In this document: positions 16,706 through 25,339 of the stretch, one piece after another
How positions within the stretch are numbered: the stretch's first letter is position 1
How the letters are laid out: each line of letters opens with the position of its first letter
DNA from: Nocardia vinacea
GTDB taxonomy: Bacteria > Actinomycetota > Actinomycetes > Mycobacteriales > Mycobacteriaceae
NCBI RefSeq assembly: GCF_035920345.1
Contig: NZ_CP109149.1
Coordinates: 5,642,001 to 5,706,000 of the forward strand
Direction: 5' to 3'
Length of the DNA: 64,000 bases
Notes under the pieces: generated by a model
Told to the model about the DNA's origin: nothing
The model's database searches: none
What the model saw: the letters and a program-made list of their open reading frames with translations, nothing else
Made by a program: the position numbers and the translations under genes

Positions 16706-18699
16706 ACCGCGACATTGCCGATGTGAACGGCCTGGTAGTGCGCGGCGACCCAGTCGCCGATGTCCTTGTGGCCGATGGGTCGCCACGGCTCGTCTTCCGG
16801 GGCCGGTGTCGCGGCATCACCCTGGTTGCGCACGCGCCAGGAATCGGGCAGTTGCACTTCCTGTGCCAGGTAATAGCGGACCTGGTGGGTGCGGACCAGT
16901 TCCTGGAACTGATCGAGGGTGGGCACCGGATCCTCGGAGGTGAAGCCGCCGATCGCGATAACCGCTGTGCGGCTGGCCAATTCGAGAGTGGCCGCGGTCG
17001 AGGAGCGGTCTACGGCCGCCGACCAGCGGGTCGTGGTGTCGCTCAACATTTTCACCACCTGCGGCTCAGCGAAGTTGCCACCCATGATCCGGCCCACCTG
17101 GGATTGCTGTTGGGAATCGGGCTTGCGTGCCTTGGCAGGCCCGACCGTCGGGCCGCCACCCGTATGCGACTGCGGCAGCGTCGCCACCGCGTATGCCGTC
17201 GAACCACCCAGACCCGCGATGATGCCCGCGATCACCAGCACGGAGGTCACCCGGTCCCGCAGGCGCCGTCGCCCGGCCGCCGGAACAGATGCGATGAGCA
17301 GACCGACCGCCGCGAGCACCGAGATCACGATAATCGTCCAGCGCAGCCACGGCTGCCAATCCGAATTCCGCTGCAGGACAATGAAGGCCCACACACCGGC
17401 GGTGAGAATGAGTGCGGCGGAACCGATACGACCGAATGCATCGGCGCGGCGACGCCACATTTCGTGCACACCCAGTGCGAACATTCCGGCCACGGCGGGC
17501 CCGATCGCCAACGTGTAGTAGGCGTGCATGCCGCCCTTCATAGTCGAGAACGCGATGCCGTCGATGATCAGCCACAAGCCGAAGGTCAATGCCGCGCCAC
17601 GAACCAGATCGGTGCGTGGTGCGCGCCACCGGGATGCCAGCACCAAGGCGAAGGCGAGAATCGCCGCGGGCAGCAACCAGGAGATTTCATAGCCGATTTC
17701 CCCGGTGAACAGCCGGTCCGGACCCGAACCGAATCCGCCGAACCCCTGTCCGCCTCCGGCATTGTGCGGCATTTGGTAGCCGGGTGGCAGCTCGAAGCGG
17801 TTGCCGCCCTTGTGGTTCCGGCCGAGGAAGCGGGCGAAGCCGTTGTAGCCGAGCACCAGATCCATGAATGTGTTATTCGTGGATCCGGCAAGATACGGCC
17901 GCGAGGATTCCGGCCACAGCATGGTCAGCACCACGAACCAGCCGGAGGAGACGACCAGCGCGCCCGCCGCGGCCAGCAGATGCCACAGCCGCGTGCGCAG
18001 TTCGGTCGGCGCGACGATCAGATAGGCGATGCTCAATGCGGGCAAGACCATCAATCCCTCGAGCATCTTCGCCAGGAATGCGAAGCCGAGCGCGACACCG
18101 GCCAGCATCAGCCACCGCACACTCGCCTGCCGCAGGGCTCGGATCGTGCAGTACGCGCCCGCCGTCATCAGCAGGACCATCACCGCATCGGGATTGTTGA
18201 ACCGGAACATCAACGCCACCACCGGTGTCATCGCGAAGACGGCACCGGCGAGCAGTCCCGCGCCGCGGCTCTGCGCCGCCCTGGTCACCGCGCCATACAT
18301 CAGCGCGACCGTCGCGACGGCCATGAGTGCCTGCGGTATCAGCATGCTCGCACTGCTGAATCCGAACAGCTGACCGGAAAGTCCCATCACCCACTGCGAT
18401 ACCGGCGGCTTGTCGACGGTGATGAAATTCCCGGGATCCAGCGATCCGAACAGCAGCGCCTTCCAGTCCCGCGAGCCCGACCAGGCCGCGGCGGCATAGA
18501 AGCCATTGCCCATGGCATTGACGGTGATATTCCATAGATAGGCCACGGCCGTCGCGATCAGCAGCACCGCCAGCCCGATGCGCTCCCACCGTCTGATCGG
18601 CGGCAACGCTGCCGCGGGTGCGGGCGGGGTCGTATGGGGCGGCGTCGTATCGGGTGGGGTCGTATCGGGCAGGGACGCCGGGGCACTGGTCACTGTCAC
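16678..18699 (-). CDS. GT39-family membrane glycosyltransferase (ArnT/PMT-like)
   Basis: A 673 aa polytopic membrane protein, the usual size for actinobacterial GT39 proteins. The first periplasmic loop has the acidic donor/acceptor site NITVNAMGNGFYAAAAWSG and LDPGNFITVDKPPVSQW, followed by about eleven hydrophobic segments and a soluble C-terminal domain (about 500-673). Such enzymes move a sugar from a polyprenyl phosphate donor to an extracytoplasmic acceptor (lipid, arabinogalactan or protein). The N terminus is a short Thr/Pro repeat (TTPPDTTPPHTTPP) encoded by tandem copies of GTCGTAT at 18628-18667. Acceptor unknown. Confidence 0.87.
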   Translation of the reverse strand: MTVTSAPASLPDTTPPDTTPPHTTPPAPAAALPPIRRWERIGLAVLLIATAVAYLWNITVNAMGNGFYAAAAWSGSRDWKALLFGSLDPGNFITVDKPPVSQWVMGLSGQLFGFSSASMLIPQALMAVATVALMYGAVTRAAQSRGAGLLAGAVFAMTPVVALMFRFNNPDAVMVLLMTAGAYCTIRALRQASVRWLMLAGVALGFAFLAKMLEGLMVLPALSIAYLIVAPTELRTRLWHLLAAAGALVVSSGWFVVLTMLWPESSRPYLAGSTNNTFMDLVLGYNGFARFLGRNHKGGNRFELPPGYQMPHNAGGGQGFGGFGSGPDRLFTGEIGYEISWLLPAAILAFALVLASRWRAPRTDLVRGAALTFGLWLIIDGIAFSTMKGGMHAYYTLAIGPAVAGMFALGVHEMWRRRADAFGRIGSAALILTAGVWAFIVLQRNSDWQPWLRWTIIVISVLAAVGLLIASVPAAGRRRLRDRVTSVLVIAGIIAGLGGSTAYAVATLPQSHTGGGPTVGPAKARKPDSQQQSQVGRIMGGNFAEPQVVKMLSDTTTRWSAAVDRSSTAATLELASRTAVIAIGGFTSEDPVPTLDQFQELVRTHQVRYYLAQEVQLPDSWRVRNQGDAATPAPEDEPWRPIGHKDIGDWVAAHYQAVHIGNVAVYDLAATPN

Positions 18700-18819
18700 C
18701 TGGGGAGTATCACAGCCGTCCCGGTGGAGCCCCTTTGCGTTTCCTGTCAGTCCGCTGTGAGCCTGCCCCTAACCCTGTGACCATGGGATTTGGGCCGCTA
18801 GGTGCGGTGACTGATCTGT

Positions 18820-20016
18820 TCAGATCGCCGGAATTTCGCGTTGGAACCAGTCGAGGATTTGCGGGAGCGCGACGCGCGCGGTGGCGGAGTGGTCGATATC
18901 GCCGAGATCGGTGAGGGTGGCCCGGTCGGTGCGCATGGCTTGCAGACAGTGTTCGGCATTGGCGTAGAGCACATTTCGATCGCCGGTGGCGGCGTAGAGG
19001 TGGACCGGAACGCGCGGGGTCCAGTCGCACGTGCCATCGCTGGCAGCCACCGCTTCGCGCGCGGTTCCGGTCGGATCTTGTGCCAGGGCAAGGAACTTCG
19101 GCGTCAGCAAGAGTTCGGGGCGCACGGGTAGGGCAGTGCCGATGGTGATCTCGTTCTGCCGTCCGTCGAAGAGTTGTTCGACGCGATCGGCAATCGGTTC
19201 CTGGAAGGCGTCGACGGGCCGGTCGTAGAGGTGATAGATCCGGTTCATCGCGGTGATCCAATAGGCGAGGTAGAAGACCGCGACCGCCGGGAGGACCCGG
19301 CCCTCGATGGCGCCGGGCGTCTCGACGTGCTGAACGTCGTAGGGGCCGCTGATCGGTGCCAGGGCGGCCAGTCCGAAGCCAGGGGCGTCACCGCCCTGTA
19401 GCGCCTTGCCCAGTGCCGTCGCGGCCTGGCCGCCCTGGGAGAAACCGGTGACGAGGACATCGGAATCGAGGTCGTGCTGCTGTCCGGCGGCCATAGTACG
19501 GGCAGCGCGCAGCAGATCGACCGAGGCGCTGACCTCCGAGGGCGCATGGGTGTAGGGATGTGCGCCCGGGCCTTCGCCGAGGCCGAGGTAGTCCGGCGCG
19601 ATGGCCGCATAACCCGCCGCGGCGAACATGATGGTGCGGGCACGATCGGCACGCGTGTCGTTCACCGAGGGCGCATCGCTTTTCAGCACCAGCGTGCCGT
19701 GCTCATAGGTGACGACGCGCAGCCGCCGAGACTCGGTACGCGGCAGGACGACAAGGCCGCTCGCCGTGGTCGGGTCGCCCTCCGGGGTGACTGTTCGGTA
19801 GACGACACGATAGGCATCGACGCCATTGCGCGCGGGAGTGCCGATATTCGCGCTGGCCAGATAGGTCGTTGTCTGTTCCGCTGACAGCTGCACGACCGGC
19901 GTGGTGCTGACAACCTCGCCGCGCGCGACCGCCAGTGGGTTATCGGACCCGCAGGCGGGGGCCACGAGCAGTGCCGCGGCGAGCAGTGCGATTACCGAAC
20001 GCGGTGTGCTGCGCAT
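18820..20016 (-). CDS. secreted lipase, LIP family (PF03583-like)
   Basis: A 398 aa exported lipase. The signal ends in VAPAC (C22), probably a lipoprotein site. The alpha/beta hydrolase domain has nucleophile S193 in GFSQGGQAATAL, preceded by the PDYLGLGEG oxyanion-side loop, and the catalytic His in DIDHSATARVAL near the C terminus. Secretory LIP-type lipases hydrolyse triacylglycerols or wax-like esters; related actinobacterial proteins act on host or storage lipids. I chose the ATG at 20016 that gives the signal peptide; the longer upstream frame is not credible. It is divergent from the next lipase gene. Confidence 0.85.
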   Translation of the reverse strand: MRSTPRSVIALLAAALLVAPACGSDNPLAVARGEVVSTTPVVQLSAEQTTTYLASANIGTPARNGVDAYRVVYRTVTPEGDPTTASGLVVLPRTESRRLRVVTYEHGTLVLKSDAPSVNDTRADRARTIMFAAAGYAAIAPDYLGLGEGPGAHPYTHAPSEVSASVDLLRAARTMAAGQQHDLDSDVLVTGFSQGGQAATALGKALQGGDAPGFGLAALAPISGPYDVQHVETPGAIEGRVLPAVAVFYLAYWITAMNRIYHLYDRPVDAFQEPIADRVEQLFDGRQNEITIGTALPVRPELLLTPKFLALAQDPTGTAREAVAASDGTCDWTPRVPVHLYAATGDRNVLYANAEHCLQAMRTDRATLTDLGDIDHSATARVALPQILDWFQREIPAI

Positions 20017-20224
20017 GAATTCGGGTTCCTCTCGAACGACCACACGGACCATCGTGACACCGCCGACTCGTATTTCCGCGACTCGCCAGCCGACCGAGCA
20101 TATTTGCTCCGCATTCGCTGCCATGTTATTAACCAGGCGATCGTCAGCCGTTTCGGCCCAGATCACCGAGCCGATGGCGTGTTTCGTTTGCAGGTCCCGA
20201 TTTGTGAGCGAAGGAGCGTTTGCG

Positions 20225-21145
20225 GTGTTTGCGAAAAGTTCGCGTCTCCTCCTACCGATTATCGTGCCCGCGGTACTCATCGGCACCCTGTTCGGCGTGC
20301 GCGCTCCGGCGCACGCCGACGATGCACGTCCGGACGGGAGCGTGCCACCGGCCGGTGCCAATGATTGGACCTGCCGCCCGTCGGCGGCACATCCCCAACC
20401 CGTTGTCCTGGTTCACGGCACATGGGGGAATCAGAACTCGTGGGATGTGCTCGCACCACAGCTGAAAGCGCAGGGCTACTGCGTATTCTCGCTGAGTTAC
20501 GGGCGCGCGATCTCCAGTATGCGAGGTGCACAACCCGGGGTCTACGGCACTGCGGATATGCGCAACTCGGCCAGGGAAATCGCGCGATTCGTCGACGAGG
20601 TGCGGGCGGCCACCGGCACACCGAAGGTGGATATCGTCGCGCATTCCCAGGGCGGTCCGCTGGTTCGGCAATTCATGCGGTTCGACGGCGGTGCGAATCA
20701 GCGGAATCCGGCGGAGAACAAGGTGGACCATCTGGTCACCATCGCGGCGACCAATCACGGCACCACCGCGGAAGGGCTCGGCTTCCTGCTGCCGACCGGA
20801 AGTGCGCAGGCGCCGATACTCGGCGTGATCGCGAGATATCTGGGCACGGCCGCGGCGCAACAGCTGATCGATAGTGAATTCCTGCGCAGCCTCAATGCCG
20901 GGGGCGATACCGAGCCGGGAGTCACGTACACGGTTATCGCCAGCCGTCTCGATCGGGTCGTCACTCCGCCCGAGGCCACTTTTCTCACCGCCGGAATCGG
21001 GGCCACCGTCGACAATGTCTGGGTGCAGGACCTGTGCCCGGACGACGAGTTCGACCATGGCGCGCTACCGGAATCCCCCACCGTCGAATACGTCGTGCAG
21101 AAAGCCCTCGATCCGGCGTATAGCGGTCCCGCCTGCCAGGGCTGA
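20225..21145 (+). CDS. secreted triacylglycerol lipase/esterase (lipase class 2-like)
   Basis: A 306 aa exported lipase. The signal peptide is about residues 1-31 (ending APAHA-D). The mature domain has the oxyanion motif VLVHGTWGN at 61-69 and nucleophile S141 in AHSQGGPLVR, plus a C-terminal HGALPES block with the catalytic His. Three cysteines are positioned for disulfides typical of secreted actinobacterial lipases. I chose the GTG at 20225 because GAAGGAG lies about 10 bases upstream. It is divergent from the LIP-type lipase, so two different lipases share one intergenic region. Confidence 0.85.
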   Translation: MFAKSSRLLLPIIVPAVLIGTLFGVRAPAHADDARPDGSVPPAGANDWTCRPSAAHPQPVVLVHGTWGNQNSWDVLAPQLKAQGYCVFSLSYGRAISSMRGAQPGVYGTADMRNSAREIARFVDEVRAATGTPKVDIVAHSQGGPLVRQFMRFDGGANQRNPAENKVDHLVTIAATNHGTTAEGLGFLLPTGSAQAPILGVIARYLGTAAAQQLIDSEFLRSLNAGGDTEPGVTYTVIASRLDRVVTPPEATFLTAGIGATVDNVWVQDLCPDDEFDHGALPESPTVEYVVQKALDPAYSGPACQG

Positions 21146-21264
21146 CCTGCGCGGATTACGGGCACCGACGCACTTGCGTCAACGCTGTTATCGTCGATAA
21201 CGCCCATGGTGCTCCGGTGGTGGGACCGTGCGCCGCACCGTCCCCCGCGAGGAATGAAACTTTC

Positions 21265-22389
21265 GTGAAATACGTCCCGCGTATCGTCCTGTTTCTGGCG
21301 ATTCCCGCCCTGCTTTTCCTGGTGCCTTGGTGGACCTTGATCGGCGCCACGACCGACGGGGCGCTGTTCTGGCTCGGCTCGGCGATTTTCCTTGCCGGAT
21401 TCGTATGTCTGCCCGCGGCGATGTTTCTCGGCCATGGTCCGCAGCAGCATGATGCGGCATCCATCGTCGGCGACACGCTGCTCGGGCTGATGTGGGTGGT
21501 TTTCAGCTGGTCGGTGCTCGGCAATGTGGTCGGGCTCGGACTGTCCGTGAGCGGGGTGGACGATCCGGCGCGGTCCAGGATCGTCGCCGCCGGAGTATTC
21601 GTGATCGCCGCCGCGCTATCCGTCTGGGGTGTGGTCGAGGCGCGCCGGGTGCCACGGGTGCGCACTCTGGATGTCGCGATCCGTGGGCTCGGACCGGCAC
21701 TCGATGGACTGCGCATGGTGGTCATCACCGACACGCACTACGCCGCGCTGGACCGGTTGCGCTGGTCGGAAAAGGTCGTCGATGTGGTGAATGCCCAGCA
21801 GCCCGATATCGCTTGCCACGCAGGCGATCTCGCGGACGGCTCGGTCGAGAAGCGACATCGGCAGGTCGATCCACTGGGTAAGATCGAGGCTCCACTCGGG
21901 CGGTTCTACATCACCGGCAATCACGAATACTTCGGCGACGCAGCGGGCTGGATCGAGCATATGACCTCGATCGGCTGGCAGCCGCTGCACAACCAACACG
22001 AGACGATCACCCGCGGCGATGACCGGCTGGTGCTTGCGGGCATCGACGACCCCACCGGCGTCGGCCTGCCCGGACACGGGCCCGACCTCCCGGCCGCCCT
22101 CGCGGGCGCGGACTCGAACGCACCGGTCGTCCTGCTGGCCCATCAACCCAGGCAGGTCATCGAGGCCGCCGCGGCCGGCGTCGCCCTGCAGATCTCCGGT
22201 CACACCCACGGCGGCCAGATCTGGCCGTTCCATTATCTGGTCCGCCTCGAACAACCCGTGGTCGCCGGTCTCAGCCGCCACGGCGAGCACACCCAGCTCT
22301 ACACCAGCCGTGGCACCGGGTTCTGGGGTCCGCAATTCCGGGTCTTCGCGCCCAGCGAAATCACCGTCCTCGTATTGCGCGGCGCCTGA
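21265..22389 (+). CDS. membrane-anchored metallophosphoesterase
   Basis: A 374 aa protein with four transmembrane segments in its first 125 residues, then a calcineurin-like phosphoesterase domain. Metal-binding blocks are in order: ITDTH (154-158), GD (187-188), GNHE (218-221), the His in LLAHQP and GHTHGG near the C terminus. This is the YkuE/YaeI-like architecture that acts on lipid head groups such as UDP-diacylglucosamine or cyclic nucleotides; the true substrate is unknown. The GTG start with GAGGAA upstream is preferred over a longer frame from 21217. Confidence 0.87.
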   Translation: MKYVPRIVLFLAIPALLFLVPWWTLIGATTDGALFWLGSAIFLAGFVCLPAAMFLGHGPQQHDAASIVGDTLLGLMWVVFSWSVLGNVVGLGLSVSGVDDPARSRIVAAGVFVIAAALSVWGVVEARRVPRVRTLDVAIRGLGPALDGLRMVVITDTHYAALDRLRWSEKVVDVVNAQQPDIACHAGDLADGSVEKRHRQVDPLGKIEAPLGRFYITGNHEYFGDAAGWIEHMTSIGWQPLHNQHETITRGDDRLVLAGIDDPTGVGLPGHGPDLPAALAGADSNAPVVLLAHQPRQVIEAAAAGVALQISGHTHGGQIWPFHYLVRLEQPVVAGLSRHGEHTQLYTSRGTGFWGPQFRVFAPSEITVLVLRGA

Positions 22390-22460
22390 ACGAGACTTGC
22401 CCCGTAGGGGTATAGCTTCGCGTGGTGGACGCTGGTCTGGCACACGCTAATCGAGCACGA

Positions 22461-23024
22461 TCACATGACGTAGCGGCGCCAGACCTGTTCGAGGTGAGCC
22501 GCCATATCGATGGTCGGGTCGATCAGCCAGCGGGCTTGGAGGCCGTCGGCAAGGGCGAAGAACATGGTTGCGGCGCTGTCGGTGTCGATATCGACGGGAA
22601 GGGTGCCCGCTGTTTGCATTTCGCGGAGCGCGTGGGAGAAGGCTTGGATGCCCAGGCGATAGCGTTGTCGCATGTAATCGTGGGCCGGATGGGTCGGGTC
22701 GGAGGCCGCGGCCTGCATGTGGGTGAACAGTTCGATCAGGCCGGGGACCTCGGTATTGCGGCGGACAACCTCGATGAATGCCTCGGGTGCGGAGCCGTGT
22801 AGTGCGGAGGCGTCGGATTCGTCGCGCTTGCGCAGTACGGCGATGAACAGTTCCTCCTTCGAGCCGAAGTAGTGCAGCAGCCCGCCCTGGCTCAGCCCGA
22901 CCGCATCGGCCAGCTCGGCGATGGAGGTGGCCGAGTACCCGCGCTCGGCGATCGTGCGCAGCGCGGCATCGAGGATCTGCTCCCGTCGTTCTATGCCCTT
23001 GCCGTAGGGACCCCGTTTTGCCAT
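22461..23024 (-). CDS. TetR family regulator next to beta-glucosidase
   Basis: A 187 aa regulator. The HTH is at about residues 15-55 (SIAELADAVGLSQGGLLHYFGSK), with the BetI-like C-terminal half (LADGLQARWLIDP). It is divergent from the secreted GH1 gene, with an 8-bp inverted repeat in the 94 bp between them, which fits repression of the glucosidase. Members with this C-terminal domain often accompany glycoside hydrolases or sugar transporters in actinobacteria. The 3' side faces the metallophosphoesterase gene. Confidence 0.87.
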   Translation of the reverse strand: MAKRGPYGKGIERREQILDAALRTIAERGYSATSIAELADAVGLSQGGLLHYFGSKEELFIAVLRKRDESDASALHGSAPEAFIEVVRRNTEVPGLIELFTHMQAAASDPTHPAHDYMRQRYRLGIQAFSHALREMQTAGTLPVDIDTDSAATMFFALADGLQARWLIDPTIDMAAHLEQVWRRYVM

Positions 23025-23064
23025 CGGGCCAGTTTAGGCACGAATCGCGGATCGTCTTGTCAGC

Positions 23065-23089
23065 CAAAACCGAGCATTGTACGGTTTTG
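23065..23089. promoter_or_regulatory. inverted repeat between TetR and GH1 genes
   Basis: CAAAACCG-AGCATTGTA-CGGTTTTG: perfect 8-bp arms with 9 bp between, centred in the divergent promoter region. It is a good candidate operator for the TetR at 22461-23024. Confidence 0.6.
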
Positions 23090-23118
23090 TAACTCTCGAC
23101 GAACAGGAGCACCATCCG

Positions 23119-24426
23119 ATGCGACTCCGCGCCCTCTGTGTGGCCGTTTGGGCCGCCGCACTCCTGCCGAGCTCCCCCGCTTTCGCGCGGCCGGAGCCGC
23201 CCGCGCAGGTCGCGCCGCTCGGCTCGGACTTCCTCTGGGGTGTCGCGGCCTCGGGCTACCAGTCCGAAGGCCATGCGCCGGACAGCAATTGGAGCCGCTA
23301 TGTCGCGGCGGGTAAAACCGATGACCCGTACCGTGATTCGGTCGACTTCTTCAGCCACTACGCCTCCGATATCGAACTGGCCGCAGGCTTGGGTGTGCAG
23401 GTGTACCGGATCAGTGTGGAATGGGCACGCGTGCAGCCGCAGCCGGGCGTGTGGTCGGCGGAGGGATTCCGCTTCTACGACAATGTGATCGGGAAGATCA
23501 AGGCCGCCGGGATGCGTCCGATGATCACCCTTGATCACTGGGTGTTCCCAGGTTGGGAGGTCGATCGCGGCGGTTGGCACAACCCGGACATGGTGGCGGA
23601 CTGGCTCGCCAACGCCCGCACCGTCGTCGACCGCTACGCCGCCGACAACCCACTGTGGGTCACCTTCAACGAACCCACCGTCTACGGCCTGAACGAACTG
23701 CGCCACGGCGGACTCCAGGCCAACGATGTGCCAGGGATGCAGGACCGACTCGCCCAGGCGCACAACGCCATCTACGACCACATCCACCAGTTACAGCCCG
23801 GTGCCATGGTCACCAGCAATGTGGCCTATATCCCGGCCGCCGAGGACGTGGTCAACAAGCCGTTCATCGACAAGATCGCCGACAAACTCGACTACGTCGG
23901 CATCGATTACTACTACGGCTTGACCCCCGACACCGTGACGGCACAGATCGACAACCTGACCAAGCTCTGGAACAACCCGCTGCAGCCCGAGGGCATCTAC
24001 TACGCCCTGCAACACTATTCGCGCCAGTTCCCCGGTAAGCCGCTCTACATCGTGGAGAACGGGATGCCCACCGAGAACGGCAATCCCCGCGCCGACGGCT
24101 ACACCCGCGGCGACGATCTGCGCGACACCATCTACTGGATCCAGCGCGCCAAGGCCGACGGCATGAACGTCATCGGCTACAACTACTGGAGCCTCACCGA
24201 CAACTACGAATGGGGCAGCTACACACCACGTTTCGGCCTCTACACCGTCGACGTACTGACCGATCCGACCCTCACCCGCAACCCCACCGACGCGGTGCCC
24301 GCCTACACCGCGATCACCCGCAACAGCGGTGTTCCCGGCGACTACCGTCCGACTCGGGCACCCCAGCCCTGCTCACTGGTCGACGCGGCAGCCAGCTGCA
24401 CCGACCCGATCACCGTTCCGCGCTGA
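23119..24426 (+). CDS. secreted GH1 beta-glucosidase-like enzyme
   Basis: A 435 aa glycoside hydrolase family 1 protein with an N-terminal signal peptide (about 1-23, ending AFA-RP), unusual for bacterial GH1. Catalytic residues are present: acid/base E185 in TFNEP and nucleophile E313 in YIVENG. The GH1 entry motif FLWGVAASGYQSEG and the RISVEWARV block are also clear. It probably cleaves beta-linked glucosides outside the membrane. A ACAGGAGC ribosome binding site supports the ATG at 23119. The 3' end overlaps the converging AlaDH/PNT-like gene by 17 bp. Confidence 0.9.
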   Translation: MRLRALCVAVWAAALLPSSPAFARPEPPAQVAPLGSDFLWGVAASGYQSEGHAPDSNWSRYVAAGKTDDPYRDSVDFFSHYASDIELAAGLGVQVYRISVEWARVQPQPGVWSAEGFRFYDNVIGKIKAAGMRPMITLDHWVFPGWEVDRGGWHNPDMVADWLANARTVVDRYAADNPLWVTFNEPTVYGLNELRHGGLQANDVPGMQDRLAQAHNAIYDHIHQLQPGAMVTSNVAYIPAAEDVVNKPFIDKIADKLDYVGIDYYYGLTPDTVTAQIDNLTKLWNNPLQPEGIYYALQHYSRQFPGKPLYIVENGMPTENGNPRADGYTRGDDLRDTIYWIQRAKADGMNVIGYNYWSLTDNYEWGSYTPRFGLYTVDVLTDPTLTRNPTDAVPAYTAITRNSGVPGDYRPTRAPQPCSLVDAAASCTDPITVPR

Positions 24427-25339
24427 ACGCAGTACGACTTTTCAGCAAGGCGGCGGTGGCGGCGCTGTAGGCGTGACTCGCTTCCACCGGACGCAGGGTC
24501 GGGTAGTTCGACCGGTGCGTGACGATGACGCCGTTCGGGAGGGTTACGGTGCGATCCGGGACGGTGGCAACGCAATTGCCGCCGGATTTGGCGACGAGGT
24601 CGACGATCACCGTCCCGGTGCGGAGTGCATCGAGTGCGGTGGCGTCCAGCAGCAGTGGGCCGCGGGAGCCGCGGTGCACGGCGGCGCAGATGATGAGATC
24701 GGGCGGGTCGGCGGTGAGGTGGGCGAGAAGCCCGTCCGGATTCGGCAGGAATGCCTTGGCACCGTGTCGGATTGCGGTGGACTCCTGTTCCTTGCGGTTG
24801 CCCATGGCGGTCGGCTCGTCGCCGCGGGCAGCGGCCGCGGCGATGGCGGCAAGTCCGGCCTGACCGCAGCCGAGGATCAACGCGCGCACGGGCCCCTCGG
24901 TCGAAAGGAGTTGTCGCCCTTGCTCGTAGGCGACATCGCCCGCTATCCGGCTCATCGCGGAGAGCGCATCGATATCGGGGCGGGAGTGCGGAACGGTTTC
25001 ATAGCCGACGGATTCGATGCCGCGAGCGCGCAGTCTCGCAATCAGGTCGTGGCGATGCACGGGGTCCTGGAATCCGATGAGGGTCATCCCCGGTCGCACC
25101 GAATCCAGTTGGTATGCCGGAGGTTTCACCCACACGACCACATCGCAACGTGCGAAGATTTCCGCACGCTCGCCCACCTGCGCCCCGGCCGCCACGTAGG
25201 CCGCATCGTCGAACCCGATGGACCGGCCCGCATCGTGCTCCACGATGACCCGCACGCCCGCGAGCCCGCGCACATCGTCCGGTATCAGCGCGACGCGCCG
25301 CTCCTCAGCAGCGGTCTCCCGCAGAACTCCGATAATCAT
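24410..25339 (-). CDS. alanine dehydrogenase/PNT-like NAD(P)-binding protein
   Basis: A 309 aa protein with the AlaDH/PNT fold. It has R15 in AEERRVAL and K72 in VKPP, which bind substrate in alanine dehydrogenase, and a Rossmann loop LILGCGQAG (154-162). The block FQDPVHRHDL where AlaDH has its catalytic His region differs, and the protein is shorter than AlaDH (about 370 aa), so it is closer to transhydrogenase alpha-subunit-like or lysine/saccharopine-type reductases of unknown substrate. Its ATG overlaps the stop of the aminotransferase gene (ATGA), so the two are translationally coupled. Confidence 0.7.
   Translation of the reverse strand: MIIGVLRETAAEERRVALIPDDVRGLAGVRVIVEHDAGRSIGFDDAAYVAAGAQVGERAEIFARCDVVVWVKPPAYQLDSVRPGMTLIGFQDPVHRHDLIARLRARGIESVGYETVPHSRPDIDALSAMSRIAGDVAYEQGRQLLSTEGPVRALILGCGQAGLAAIAAAAARGDEPTAMGNRKEQESTAIRHGAKAFLPNPDGLLAHLTADPPDLIICAAVHRGSRGPLLLDATALDALRTGTVIVDLVAKSGGNCVATVPDRTVTLPNGVIVTHRSNYPTLRPVEASHAYSAATAALLKSRTAFSAER

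Noticed and set aside
16594..18537. Long plus-strand open frame opposite the GT39 gene
   Set aside because: Antisense shadow; the sense gene has clear transmembrane and active-site features.
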